From NCBI GenBank assembly GCA_963556145.1, contig OY744464.1:2356001-2420000 (forward strand): 64,000 nucleotides of DNA, written 5' to 3'. Under the pieces are notes generated by a model that made no database searches, was not told the DNA's origin, and was given only the letters and a program-made list of their open reading frames with translations. Positions 54,451-64,000 of the stretch are shown here, one piece after another (the first letter of the stretch is position 1; the number at the start of each line of letters is the position of its first letter). A program made the translations under genes and the position numbers. The DNA comes from Hygrocybe punicea (lineage: Eukaryota > Basidiomycota > Agaricomycetes > Agaricales > Hygrophoraceae).

Positions 54451-55138
54451 ATAATCAAAGGAGGGGGCATAATGAGTCAGAAATAGTCATAATTAGTCAT
54501 GGGTGGTCATAATGAGTCATGGGGGGTCATGAGTATGTCATAAGGGTCATAATTTGTCATGGATAGACCAATGAGTCACATTTGATGGGAGTGAGTCATG
54601 CCACTGGTCTAATCTTGGGTGTGTGAATCAGAGGCAAGGGCTGTGCCAGGGTGTGCTTCTAGAATCATCTTCCTGAGGCTGTGCTTCTTGATCAATTGAT
54701 GTCATGCCATGTGTGTATCCTTATCAGTTAAGAAAAAGATAAGATCAGGGCTGGGCTGTATTTGATCAATTGATATGAAATGTGATGTGCTTCTTGATCA
54801 GGGAATGATGGGTGGCATGTGTTATCTCTATGATTGGAGATAAGGATGTGGCTGTGCTTCTTGTGCTTCTTTGGCCTCTGATAAGATGTTTTGGGGGCCT
54901 TATCAGTTAAGATAAGGGTATTCCTTCATTTCCTCTGCATAGATAAGGGTTTTCTTGTATGTCTCTTCTGTAGATAAGGGTTTCTTTGCATGTCCCTTGT
55001 ATAGATAAGGGTTTCATGTATGTCCTATATGCAGATAAGGATTTCCTATGTGTCCTATATGCAGATAAGGATATTCCTTTCTACTCCATATGCAGATGGG
55101 GGTGTTCCAGTATGAATGGTCCTTGTAATGGGATGTGT
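54451..55138. repeat. GTCATAA-rich and GATAAGGGTTTC tandem repeats
   Basis: 54460-54600 continues the GAGTCATA array. 54890-55090 holds about seven units of 25-33 bp with TGCAGATAAGGATTTCC-type sequence. No gene seen. Confidence 0.7.
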
Positions 55139-55189
55139 GCTGTAGGGATGGTGACTAGTGACAGCATATTACTATGTTTTGATCCAAAT

Positions 55190-55658
55190 CCTTTTTGGAT
55201 CATGACAGCGTCCAAGCTCTTCTTCTTAACTACAGATGAGAATACACCCTCGCCAAAGCCCAAGAAAGGAAAACCAGGAAAACGGTGTGTCAACTATTAT
55301 GGTTATTTAGCATATCTTATGATCTATCTGATCAACAGAAGCATTGCAATGACCAGCAATACTTCTCGCTCTGCAAAGAAAGCCTGAGTTGAATCATCCT
55401 CCGATCACTCTGAACAAGAAGTCACCACACCGTACGTAACTTTGCTTCGATCCATTGGTTGTCTAATATTGTTATATATACTTTAACAGTCCTTTGACTT
55501 CTCAATCCAAGTAAGTACTAGTATTTAGTTTTTCACCTACTTCGTCTATTCTCATACATCCATTTGACTTAAAGGTCTCCTCAAAAAAAGAGTCCTCAAA
55601 AGACCTCCCCTGGCAAGACGTCCCCTCACAAGATGTCCCCTCAAAAGGCATCTTCTCA
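55190..55658 (+). pseudogene. Fragment of a gene Z paralog
   Basis: Exon-like pieces matching the 5' part of gene Z: DENTPSPKPKKGKPGKR (about 55237-55287; Z has DKTPSPIPKPKGSAKR), a block with TSRSAKKA (about 55365) and SSPQKTSPGKTSPHKMSPQK (about 55575-55640). A stop follows the second piece (TGA 55385). It is cut off by the 3' end of Helitron D at 55659. Confidence 0.55.
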
Positions 55659-55710
55659 ACTTGGGGAAGTGGGCCATCGCAAGCGTGGCATGAACGAGTT
55701 CTTCTGGGTT

Positions 55711-56244
55711 CTATTCAATCATTTAATGTACATTATTTATTCTACATAATCTGCACTAATTTGTTTGTGTAATGTATAACAAGAATAATCATAGTATATA
55801 TGAACATTGTTGGAATTTGGAATCATACATTCTATGTTATCCTGTATCCTGTTCTGTTAGTGACAATGTACTATTTGTCTGCAGTTGGGGCCTTTGATCA
55901 AGAGACTACCAATCTCTTGGACAATATTATTTACACTTGTTCCTGCCATACTTGTATATTACTAGTCAACCAACATTGTAGTGGACTAAATGTCAGTTAT
56001 ACAACAGTTTATCCTGGCATTTACTACTACCACTGTTACCCTTACTTATCAGTGCTCGGGCAATAAGTAACAATGAGAACTTAAGTGTTTGACATCATGT
56101 AATCGATTTATAACATTCCTGTATTTAATGGCCCACTTTCCCACCCAGAAGATTTCCTCCAATTTTGATGTCCAATATGAATTTCAGCTGGTGAAAATTT
56201 TGAATGTCCCACTTTCCCACTCAATAGTCCTCAATGATATTAAA
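55711..56244 (-). other. Helitron D 3' untranslated region
   Basis: No ORF on the sense strand; an 88-codon ORF on the opposite strand has no support. Not similar by eye to the B/C 3' region, so D is a separate lineage. Confidence 0.5.
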
Positions 56245-57292
56245 TTACTGGTTTTGTGCATAAACTGCTAGCACAAGAATTTTATTTTCATATCTTTTAA
56301 AATCATCATCCAACATCATACCAATGTGGCCATTTTGCTTACATGTTGCTCCCATTGTCATTCCATCATGATACCAAATTGTTCCATCTTCTGATATGAA
56401 TCGAGATGTAAAGTGATATCCTCCAGCATATACAATACCTTTTAGATGCAAATTTACTGACTTTTCATTTACATTTACAGTTATTTGATGGCTGGTAATC
56501 ATGTTTATGTTGGGATATTCTAATACTAGCAAATCAGGTGTTTTTGTATAGTATATGGTACGCATCATTGAAACATTACATTGTGGACATTTATTTCTAA
56601 CATTATATGCAATGGTTTGCACCCAATCAGATGTTGAGCCAGAAACAGATGGATCAGCATGCAATACATAGGTAAGATTGTCATCTTTTTCTGGACCTTC
56701 ATAATCACAGTGAGAACAAATGAGCTGTGAAGATGCAATACAATCTCGTGGTTTCAGCATTTCCATACATAGTGTAGCAACGCTGATGCCAGTAGCACCC
56801 ATGGGAAATTGTTCTGGATTCTTGGCATGGAGTTTCATTCTCACTGCATTTCTTACATTTTCAAAGCTCAATTGTGATGCCATCATGTTAAACCCATGTA
56901 CAAGTGTTGACAGATAAATGTTTCCAATTGACTGAAATCTTGTTGTCCAACTTGCAGGATGTTCTGCCCATATATTGTACAAAATAACAAAGAGTGAATC
57001 ATATGCACAACTCCAGTTGTTTTCATCCCAATGTATGCCACGAGGAGTAAGAATAGTGCAACTGCCTTCATGAGTTATAATTCTCTTTTTCCTACTCAAA
57101 AGTTGTGTCTCATCATGTTTATCATAAGTACGTTTCAAATTTTGCTTTACTGGTGAGCTTCCTTTTGCAGCCACAAAACCAAGACTGGCCTGTTGAAGTA
57201 AATTTTTCTTAGCTTTTCCATCAGTAGATTTTCCAATGAGTTGCCATGAACTGTCAACAACCACAGGAAGCATAGGTAGTGGATCTCTGGCA
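56245..57292 (-). pseudogene. Helitron D peptidase-like C-terminal domain
   Basis: In the same frame as the helicase, separated from it by one TGA (57293-57295) standing where Helitron C has TGG. Shows WDENNWSCAYDSLFVILYNI with the putative nucleophile Cys, zinc pairs CSHCDYEG and CPQCNVS, and the histidine box GIVYAGGYHFTSR, then IWYHDGM. About 45-50% identical by eye to the C domain but fully collinear, so the domain has been conserved across diverged Helitrons. Confidence 0.88.
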
Positions 57293-59513
57293 GATCATCT
57301 TAATGCTGCATCTACTTTGGCAGGGACATAATCAGTGCCTTTCCATAATTGATATTGATGAATCAAGGTATTGCGGAGTTGCCCATTTAAGTGATCAGGT
57401 AGTTGTCCTTCATATGTAAGCCTTGTGATATCATCTAATATTTCTTGTTCTCTGAATTCTTGTCTGAGATAGCCACTGCAACCTCTTGTAATAACATTAG
57501 GGTCAAAACCTTGGATAATGATGGTGCCTGCTGCACTTGCACTTCTAGACAGAGCTGTGTAATATGACATGTGTGAAAAACAGCTGTTTAAATGTACAAC
57601 ATTGTAAGGGCGGGTTTTTCCCTGAGATGCATGAGCTGTCATAGCAAAGTTGGGCAGCACCCATACTTGTTGTCTTTCAACAGATTCTTTCAGATCACCG
57701 GGGAATAGACAGTGAATTGTTTTTGTGCTCTTCACAATAGGAACCACATTATCTGGTAGACCAGGTATTTGAACCAATTGAGGTGGATTATCCAATTTCA
57801 CAAAGAGTGTGTCAAGAACACGTTTATCATGAGGGCCTTTGATTGATTGCCAGCCAACAACAATGCCTTCCTGGCCTTTGGTGATGCATAATTCAGTTGC
57901 ATCATTGTTTCGGATCATCACAGGCATGCCAAGACACAATGGGAGCTTTCCAGGAAAGTGTTCAGTTGCTCCATGATTGAGTTTCCAAATCTCAAGTTGT
58001 TCATCAAAATTAATCTGATTTGATTTGTGAATTGTCTTTGATGCCACTTTGGATTTTCCCCATTTGGTTTTATTAGCTGGATCACTTTCTTTGCCCCATT
58101 TGTCCATAGAGTAGAAGTGGGTCAACTTTTGATTTATATCCTCTGCAAAACACTCACATCCAAGCTGGTTGATTCTGTCTTTTTGCGAGTGCACCCCACA
58201 GATGATAGCAACATTTCTGAAGTTTTTTGCAGCAACATTTGGCTGATCTGAGCGTTTGCCAGCAATTCTCTTTCTCAGAAATCTGATGTCTTCAGGGGTG
58301 CATGCACCATATCGCATGTTCACTAAAGCTGTTCGCAATAATGCATCATCAGGTGTTTGTGTCTTTTGACGCATATTTTCTCTCAACATGACAACTGTTG
58401 TGATCTGATGCCAGAGTGCTTTGCCAATAGCTGCTTCTTGATAATGTGGCTTCAGGCCGGAATCTATTTGAGTTCCTACTGAACCACTATATAAAGATGC
58501 ACCTCCAACAGGTGCAAAATCTCCTGCAAAAATAATATTAATGCCTCCAAATGGCACATCAAATACATTAAGAGCTTTGGCAAGCTGTGAGCTGATTTTG
58601 TATAATTCATGGCATGCCAACATAGATACTTCATCTATGAAAATATAATCAATTCCCTCTAGCCTTGCTCTCACTTGAGCAATTGTTACACTTTGATTAC
58701 TGGTATCATTATTCATGCGAATGCCTAGGAATGAGTGGTAAGTTGAGCCACCCAGTAATGCTGCTGATGTTCCAGTTGGACCCAGTATAACAAGATGATG
58801 TAATTCATGTCTTTGTTTAAATAAATGCTTGAGTGCTTTGATCACTTGACTTTTGCCAGTTCCACCCATACCTCCCAGATACATTTTTAGCTGATCTGAA
58901 TTTAGACTTGCAGTGTGATTAGCAACAATTCTAAATGCTCTTTGTTGTTCAGTATTTAATTTGAAAAGAGTAACTGTGCCATCTATCAATTCCTGAACAG
59001 CTTGCATCTTTGCTTTAAAATCATGTTTTAAATATGATTGGTCAACAACTTTAACGTCATTTTCAGATGCATGAGTTTTTCTGATTTGTTCAGCATCAGC
59101 AACACGTGCATTTCTATCAGCAATGATTTCTTGTCTTTTATCTTGAACAGCTGTTTTCCATTTACCACCAGGCTGTATGATTTGAGGTGTGAGTGGAGCA
59201 GTATCAATTGTATTAATGCCATCAGGACTGATATCTAGCCAGCCCGCATTCCTTACACTATCTTCAGTGGCATCCATTTGGGCTTTGATTAACCGTCCCT
59301 TTGAACCAAGGGCAGAGTATTTATTCAATCCATAATCCTCATTATCAATTCCTTCATTATCACCAAAATCATCACCATGACCATTCTCATTGATATCATC
59401 CATATTATCCATTTCTTCTGATGTCATCCAAGAATGAAATATACCAGCTGTAGCATCACCCTTTTTGAGCTGAGCTGAATAATCATCTCGAGCATCATTG
59501 CATTCATATCTAA
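57293..59513 (-). pseudogene. Helitron D helicase, 5'-truncated, motif III deletion
   Basis: Open from RYECNDARDDYSAQLKKG at 59513. Walker A GGMGGTGKSQVIKAL (58870), LGPTGTSAALLGG, Walker B YIFIDEVSM (58640) and the late motifs NFAMTAHASQGKTRPYNV and YYTALSRSASAAG are present. Motif III reads AGDFAPVGG instead of AGDFAQLPPVGG, a clean 9-bp in-frame deletion that removes the conserved glutamine. Rep is absent. Ends at TGA 57293-57295 before the peptidase. Confidence 0.9.
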
Positions 59514-59514
59514 T

Positions 59515-59773
59515 ACTTGTTTAGTGGGCTAGTGCTTCGCATGGCATGAACAAGTTCTTGCATCATTTTGTATTCAGAGTCATTCCCCACAATGTAATTT
59601 CCGACCACAAGATATTGTTTTGGCCAAGATTTACAGCCTTTTAGTAGTAATTCATGGCACTCACAGCTCAAAGGACAAAAATAAAGGAAAACAAGTTACG
59701 AGTTCTTTTAATTTATTAAAAGACTCGTTCTTTATCAGACCTGGTTCAGTGAGGGTTCGTAATTAATTAATTA
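59515..59773. mobile_element. Nested Helentron-like end fragments
   Basis: 59515-59560 is a minus-oriented 3' end (ACTTGTTTAGTGGGCTAG ... AACAAGTTCTT). 59696-59773 is a plus-oriented 5' end (TTACGAGTTCTTTTAATT ... GTTCGTAATTAATT). The 135 bp between encode on the minus strand a piece reading WPKQYLVVGNYIVGND that I do not recognise. Confidence 0.7.
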
Positions 59774-60938
59774 ACTTGTTTAGTGGGCCAGTGCTGCGCA
59801 TGGCATGAACGAGTTCTTTTTCTCCCCTCCTCACTTTCATGATGAGTTAAACAATAACATTAAATTGCATAAAGCATGTTACATGTGGTATAAGACATAT
59901 AGTATATGTTGTATATTGATAAGCCCACCTCTCACCATAGCAACATAAAAAGTAGAAAATATAAAACTACATGGTGTGTCTTGAGTGTTCATTGACCTTC
60001 TCTTCTACTGTCATGTCTTCTTTGCTTCATCATTATGCAATATTCTTAGCCAAAAGAGAGAGCAACAGGTCAACTGTCAAATACAACTGCCTCTAAACAG
60101 CATAATAACAATTGACTTACATTTGCTCAACCCTACTCCTCTATAATCTTGCAGCACAACAGATGATAATATGAAGACAGCTATGCTTGAGTGGGCCAAT
60201 GTTGCATATGGCATGAACAAAGTCTCGTTTCTGTCACTGGATTTTTATTTGTATGATTATTACAAACATCGATAAGTGATTTTGCTTGAAATCTATAATT
60301 AGCATATAATACATACAGCGATATCACATTGAATTATATGTTTCAAGTAAAAATATCATTATATCATCTGAGTTATACTAATTTCGGCTTATATGGCTGA
60401 TATATCTATATATAGTAACGGTGGTCACATGTGACTATGACTCCTGTGATCACCTCAAAATTTAGCATATATGGTGTAAAATTGCCTTATATGGTTAGAC
60501 TGGTCACATGTGACTGTCACTATTGTGATTAGCAAAAAATTTGCTATATAATATCAAAAATTACCTGATATGGTTAGACTGGTCACAAGTGACTGTCACG
60601 TCTGACCCGAAATGTTAATATTAGTCAGCAGTTCGATTTTCAGCCGATTCTGATAAGAATTGAGACCAGTACAAATATTTTGAATATAATTGGAAGGTAA
60701 TTTATCTTTTTTGCAACAACCTATATTTGGATGCTTATGTAAGCTTGTCCACACATGGCCCCAACTGTATTTGATTTTCCAGTATCAGAAGTAGAATCAC
60801 ATCTCTTGCCCAAAAAAATTTTCTCTATAGGCGATCAACTTTATTAATTAATCACTTAATTAATTAATTAATTACGAACCCTCACTGAACCAGGTCTCAT
60901 AAAGAACGAGTCTTTTAATAAATTAAAAGAACTCGTAA
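59774..60938 (-). mobile_element. Non-autonomous Helentron-like element, copy N5
   Basis: Full-length copy (ACTTGTTTAGTGGGCC ... AAAAGAACTCGTAA), slightly more diverged than N2/N3. It is joined tail to tail at 60938 with copy N6 in the opposite orientation. Confidence 0.92.
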
Positions 60939-62034
60939 TTAATTGATTAATTAATTAATGAAGTTGATCGTATGTAGGGGACTTTTTTTTTTGGTAAAAG
61001 ATATGATTCTACTTGTTATACTGAAAAATAACATGTGGTCTAAGCCATGTGTGGACAAGCTTACATAAGCATCCAAATATGGGTTGCCTCAGAAAAGACA
61101 CATTACCTTCAAATTATATTCAAAATATTCGTACTGACTTCAATTCTTATCGGAATCAGCTGAAAATTGAACTGCTGACTAATATAACCATTTCAGGCAA
61201 GGTGTGACAGTCACATGTGACCAATCTAACCATATAAGGCAATTTCTGATATTGTATAGCAAATTTTTTACTGATCACAATGGTGACAGTCACATGTGAC
61301 CAGTCTAACTATATAAGGCAATTTTACACCATATATGCTAAATTTTGAGGTGATCACAGGAGTCATAGTCACATGTGACCACCGTTACTATATATAGATA
61401 TATCAGCCATATAAGCCGAAATTAGTATAACTCAGATGATATAATGATATTTTTACTTAAAACATAAAATTCAATGTGATATTGCCGTATATATATATTA
61501 TCTTATATGCTAATTTATTTCAAGCAAAATTATACTGTTCATATAATAATCATACAAACAAAAATCCAATAAAAGAAAAAAGACTTTGTTCATGCCATAT
61601 GTAACATTAGCCCAATCATCAAGCACAGCTGTCTTCATGTTGTCATCTGTTGTACAGCATACAAGGTCCTGGAGAAGGTAAGTCAATTATTATTATAATG
61701 TTTAGGAGGCAGTTGTATTTGACAGTTGACCTATTGCCTCAACATTTCTTTTTTGGCTGAGAATATTACATAATGATACAGCACAGAAGACATGACAGTA
61801 AGAGAGGAGGTTGATGAACACTCAAGACACTTTATGTAGTTTTATTTTTTCTACTTTTCATGTTGCTGAGGTGAGAGATGGGCTTATTAGAATAATTGGC
61901 AGTATATAACATATGCTATGTATCTTATACCATATGTAACATGCTTTATGCAATTGTTTACTTCATCATGGAAGTGGAGAGGGGAAAAAAAGAACTCGTT
62001 CATGCCATGCGCAGCACTGGCCCACTAAACAAGT
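60939..62034 (+). mobile_element. Non-autonomous Helentron-like element, copy N6, lacking its 5' hairpin
   Basis: Starts within the AATTAATTGATTAATT stretch that normally follows the 5' hairpin, so hairpin and GTTCAGTGAGGGTTCG block are missing or shared with N5. It ends at the normal 3' terminus CACTAAACAAGT. N5 and N6 together have 3' ends at both outer borders. Confidence 0.9.
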
Positions 62035-62450
62035 ATATGTACTTCTAGCCCTTGAAAAACTAAACAAGTTTCTCCCTACAATCTTCTTCACAGGACTTCA
62101 TCTGACAGCATAATTTGATAATACCACTTTGGATGTCAGTTTACCTTTTAGTTCATCCACAGCTCACCATTTACACAAGATTGTCCAAATCTACTTACAG
62201 CAGTATGTAGCCCTTAAAGAATAGTACAACTTTCCCTCCATAACCATCTCAATCCATGCAGTATTTCATGAGATACAAGATTCAGCACTTGAAATTCCAC
62301 TAAGTCAAAATTTCTCAATTGCAAAAAGTGGAGTGCCATGAATTACTAAAACAACTATAATCAGAAAGGATTTTCATGAATAGATGCATGCATGCATTTC
62401 TCTAAACAAATATATTGATAGAAGGGTATCTACTTAAATATATTACTAGA
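62035..62450. other. Flank, no gene recognised
   Basis: AT-rich, no ORF or repeat of note. Confidence 0.45.
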
Positions 62451-63545
62451 TACAAAGAAGGTGAGGGAGGGGGTGCAAAAGGTGGAAACATGGGCTTCAA
62501 AACCCCTTTCCTCTCGTTTTCTATGGTAACGAAGTACAGGGGCTGGCCAGAGGGTGGTCAAAAACAGGGTGAGAGGATTCATCCTGGTGGTCAAAAAAGA
62601 TGGGGGCTGGTGGGGCAGATGGCGGAAACATGAGGCATTTCCACCCCCCTGACCTGGTGTTTTCTATGGCAACAAGACGTGGACTAGCCAGGGGTGGTCA
62701 AAATTGGGGCAGGATGGGTCATCCTGGTGGTCAAAAAAAGTAAGGGGGGCCTGTTGGGGCAGAAGATGGCAGTGAGGGTGCCAGACCCCCGTTGTCTTGT
62801 TTGCCATGGAAACGTGGCATGGGGGACGTGTACTGGCCGGGGTTGGATGAAAATGGGGCAGGAGCTGTCCTGGTGGTCAAAAAGATGGGGGGGCTGGTGG
62901 GGCAGAAGGCGGAAACGCGAGGGATTAGGATCCCCTGGCCTCTCGTTTTCTATGGAAACGAGTCACGGGGGGCATGTACTGGCCAGGGGTGTTCAAAAAT
63001 GGGGTGGGAGGGGTCGTCCTGGTCGTCAAAAAAGTGGGGGCGGGCTGGTGAGGCAGAAGGCAGAAATGCAAGGGATTTTCTATGGCAACGGGGCGCGGAG
63101 GACGTATACTGGCCAGGAGTGGTCAAAAATGGGGCGGGGGACTGGTCCTGGTGATCAACAAAAGGGGGCTGGTGAGGCAGAAGGCGGAAACGCGAGGGAT
63201 TTAAACCCCCCAGCCTCTCATTTTCTATGGAAACGAGTCGCAGGGGGATGTACTGGCCAGGGGTGGTCGAAAACGGGGTGGGAAGGGGCATCCTAGTGGG
63301 TAGAAAACGGGGTGGTGGTAGAAAGGAGTCTGGTGGTGGTTGGGCATGAGGGCTTGAGACCCCCCGGTCGCTCATTTTCAATGGAAACAGAGTGTGGGGA
63401 GTGTAGACTAGCTGGGGGTGGTTGAAAACGGGATGGGAGCAGGTGTCCTGGTGGTAGAAAATTGGGTGGTGGTGGTGGTTGTACAGACAGCTGGAACGTG
63501 AGGGCCTAAAGCCCCCCGACCGTTCATTTTCAACCCAAACGAGGT
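62450..63545 (-). repeat. Minisatellite M2, inverted array
   Basis: About seven diverged units with TTTTCTATGGAAACGAG, GTACTGGCCAGGGGTGGTC and AAAAACGGGGTGGGA-type phrases, spaced about 140-150 bp. Inverted relative to 30720-31575. ORFs on both strands are shadows. Confidence 0.8.
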
Positions 63546-63699
63546 GCAGGAGGTTGATTCACGTCAGCCATGGTCGAAATCACTGGGACAGCAGGTCTTG
63601 ACTGTGGAAGAAGTCGGGGAGTTGAGAGCTGAGACTCCTGTGACACAACGTGACAACTTCCTTTTTCAATCAAATTCATGTCATACAATTTTTTTTTCT
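63545..63699. other. Junction of M2 array and R2
   Basis: Includes GTGTGACACAACGTGACAAC-like sequence equivalent to the GTCACACTGAGTAAC end of R2. No gene. Confidence 0.4.
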
Positions 63700-63885
63700 C
63701 ATCCATTGGAGCGGTTTTTATTTTTTATGACCTCAAGATAAATCCTATATTCCTGACAATATTTGAGGACACAATTCCAAAAATCTCGTTTATTCATGAT
63801 TTCTCCAAAAAAAAAGGGTTAGGAATTCTGAATTTGGCTCCATAGTTGATTTCAAACATTAATCAATTAATCAATCAATTATTGT
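63700..63885 (-). repeat. AT-rich repeat R2, inverted copy
   Basis: Reverse complement of 30296-30440 (TGACCTCAAGATAAATCCTA ... TTTCAAACATTAATCAATTA). With the M2 array it mirrors the 30-32 kb block. Confidence 0.8.
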
Positions 63886-64000
63886 CTATTTCAGGCAAGT
63901 TGGCGGAGCCTAAAAAAACTCCGAAATAAATAGCAAACGGAAATTTGAGATATCTCGCCGAATACTCAACGGAATAGAAACGCAATGACATTTTTTTCAA

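Larger units (their letters stand above)
55659..59514 (-). mobile_element. Helitron D, 5'-truncated
   Basis: Minus-strand element whose 3' terminus is AAGAACTCGTTCATG, hairpin GCCACGCTTGCGATGGC, then CCACTTCCCCAAGT (55659-55710). The hairpin loop and inner stem differ from those of B and C but still pair (CGC/GCG). Coding sequence runs from 59513 to 56245; Rep and Walker-upstream parts are lost at 59515, where another element's 3' end abuts. Confidence 0.82.

Overview
The window looks like a transposon-dense, gene-poor stretch of a eukaryotic nuclear genome, most likely an Agaricomycete (mushroom-forming basidiomycete) fungus. Reasons: introns of about 50-60 bp with GT-AG borders; basidiomycete-type Copia and Helitron proteins; and a fungal TET/JBP-like gene, a family known to be expanded in Agaricomycetes. 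I saw no rRNA, tRNA, CRISPR array or ordinary housekeeping gene. Nearly everything is mobile DNA, decayed mobile DNA, tandem repeat, or genes that appear to travel with mobile DNA.

Layout. 0-6 kb: truncated Helitron helicase (A), a 1.16-kb non-autonomous Helentron-like element, an intron-like satellite (R3) and the decayed 3' part of Helitron B. 5.9-8.5 kb: Copia gag/protease/integrase on the minus strand with its leader. 8.9-10.7 kb: inverted Helitron leader fragment and inverted R3 copy. 10.7-17.2 kb: a giant foldback element with a perfect 2 x 205-bp central palindrome and a hAT-type MITE in one arm. 17.6-29.5 kb: inverted repeats enclosing a large decayed gene X (chromodomain-like, possible double-stranded beta-helix) and gene Y1. 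30.2-32.2 kb: tandem repeats. 32.3-41.3 kb: the most interesting part, gene Y2 (-), gene Z (+), a TET/JBP-like 2-oxoglutarate dioxygenase gene (-) and a gene whose product starts with a near copy of the histone H3 tail followed by a PHD-like zinc finger (+). 41.6-52.5 kb: Helitron C, a near-complete Rep-helicase-peptidase element broken by only two insertions. 53.3-62.0 kb: more non-autonomous elements, a fragment of a gene Z paralog, and Helitron D (-). 62.4-64 kb: inverted copy of the 30-32 kb repeats.

How it may work together. The Helitrons share a 3' end (hairpin, then CAAGT) and a subterminal inverted repeat ACGAGTTCTT / AAGAACTCGT with the roughly 1.15-kb non-autonomous copies, so A-D are the plausible source of mobilisation. 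The X/Y/Z/TET/H3-mimic genes occur in more than one copy inside the window (Y1/Y2, Z and a Z-like fragment) amid repeats, and together suggest a chromatin or DNA-methylation toolkit carried by, or co-spreading with, a large mobile element. Decay in the window is dominated by C-to-T changes at CpG (CGA to TGA stops, CG to TG/CA in repeats), the signature expected of 5-methylcytosine, which fits a locus carrying a 5mC-oxidase-family gene. The functional link is inference; the sequence patterns are directly visible.
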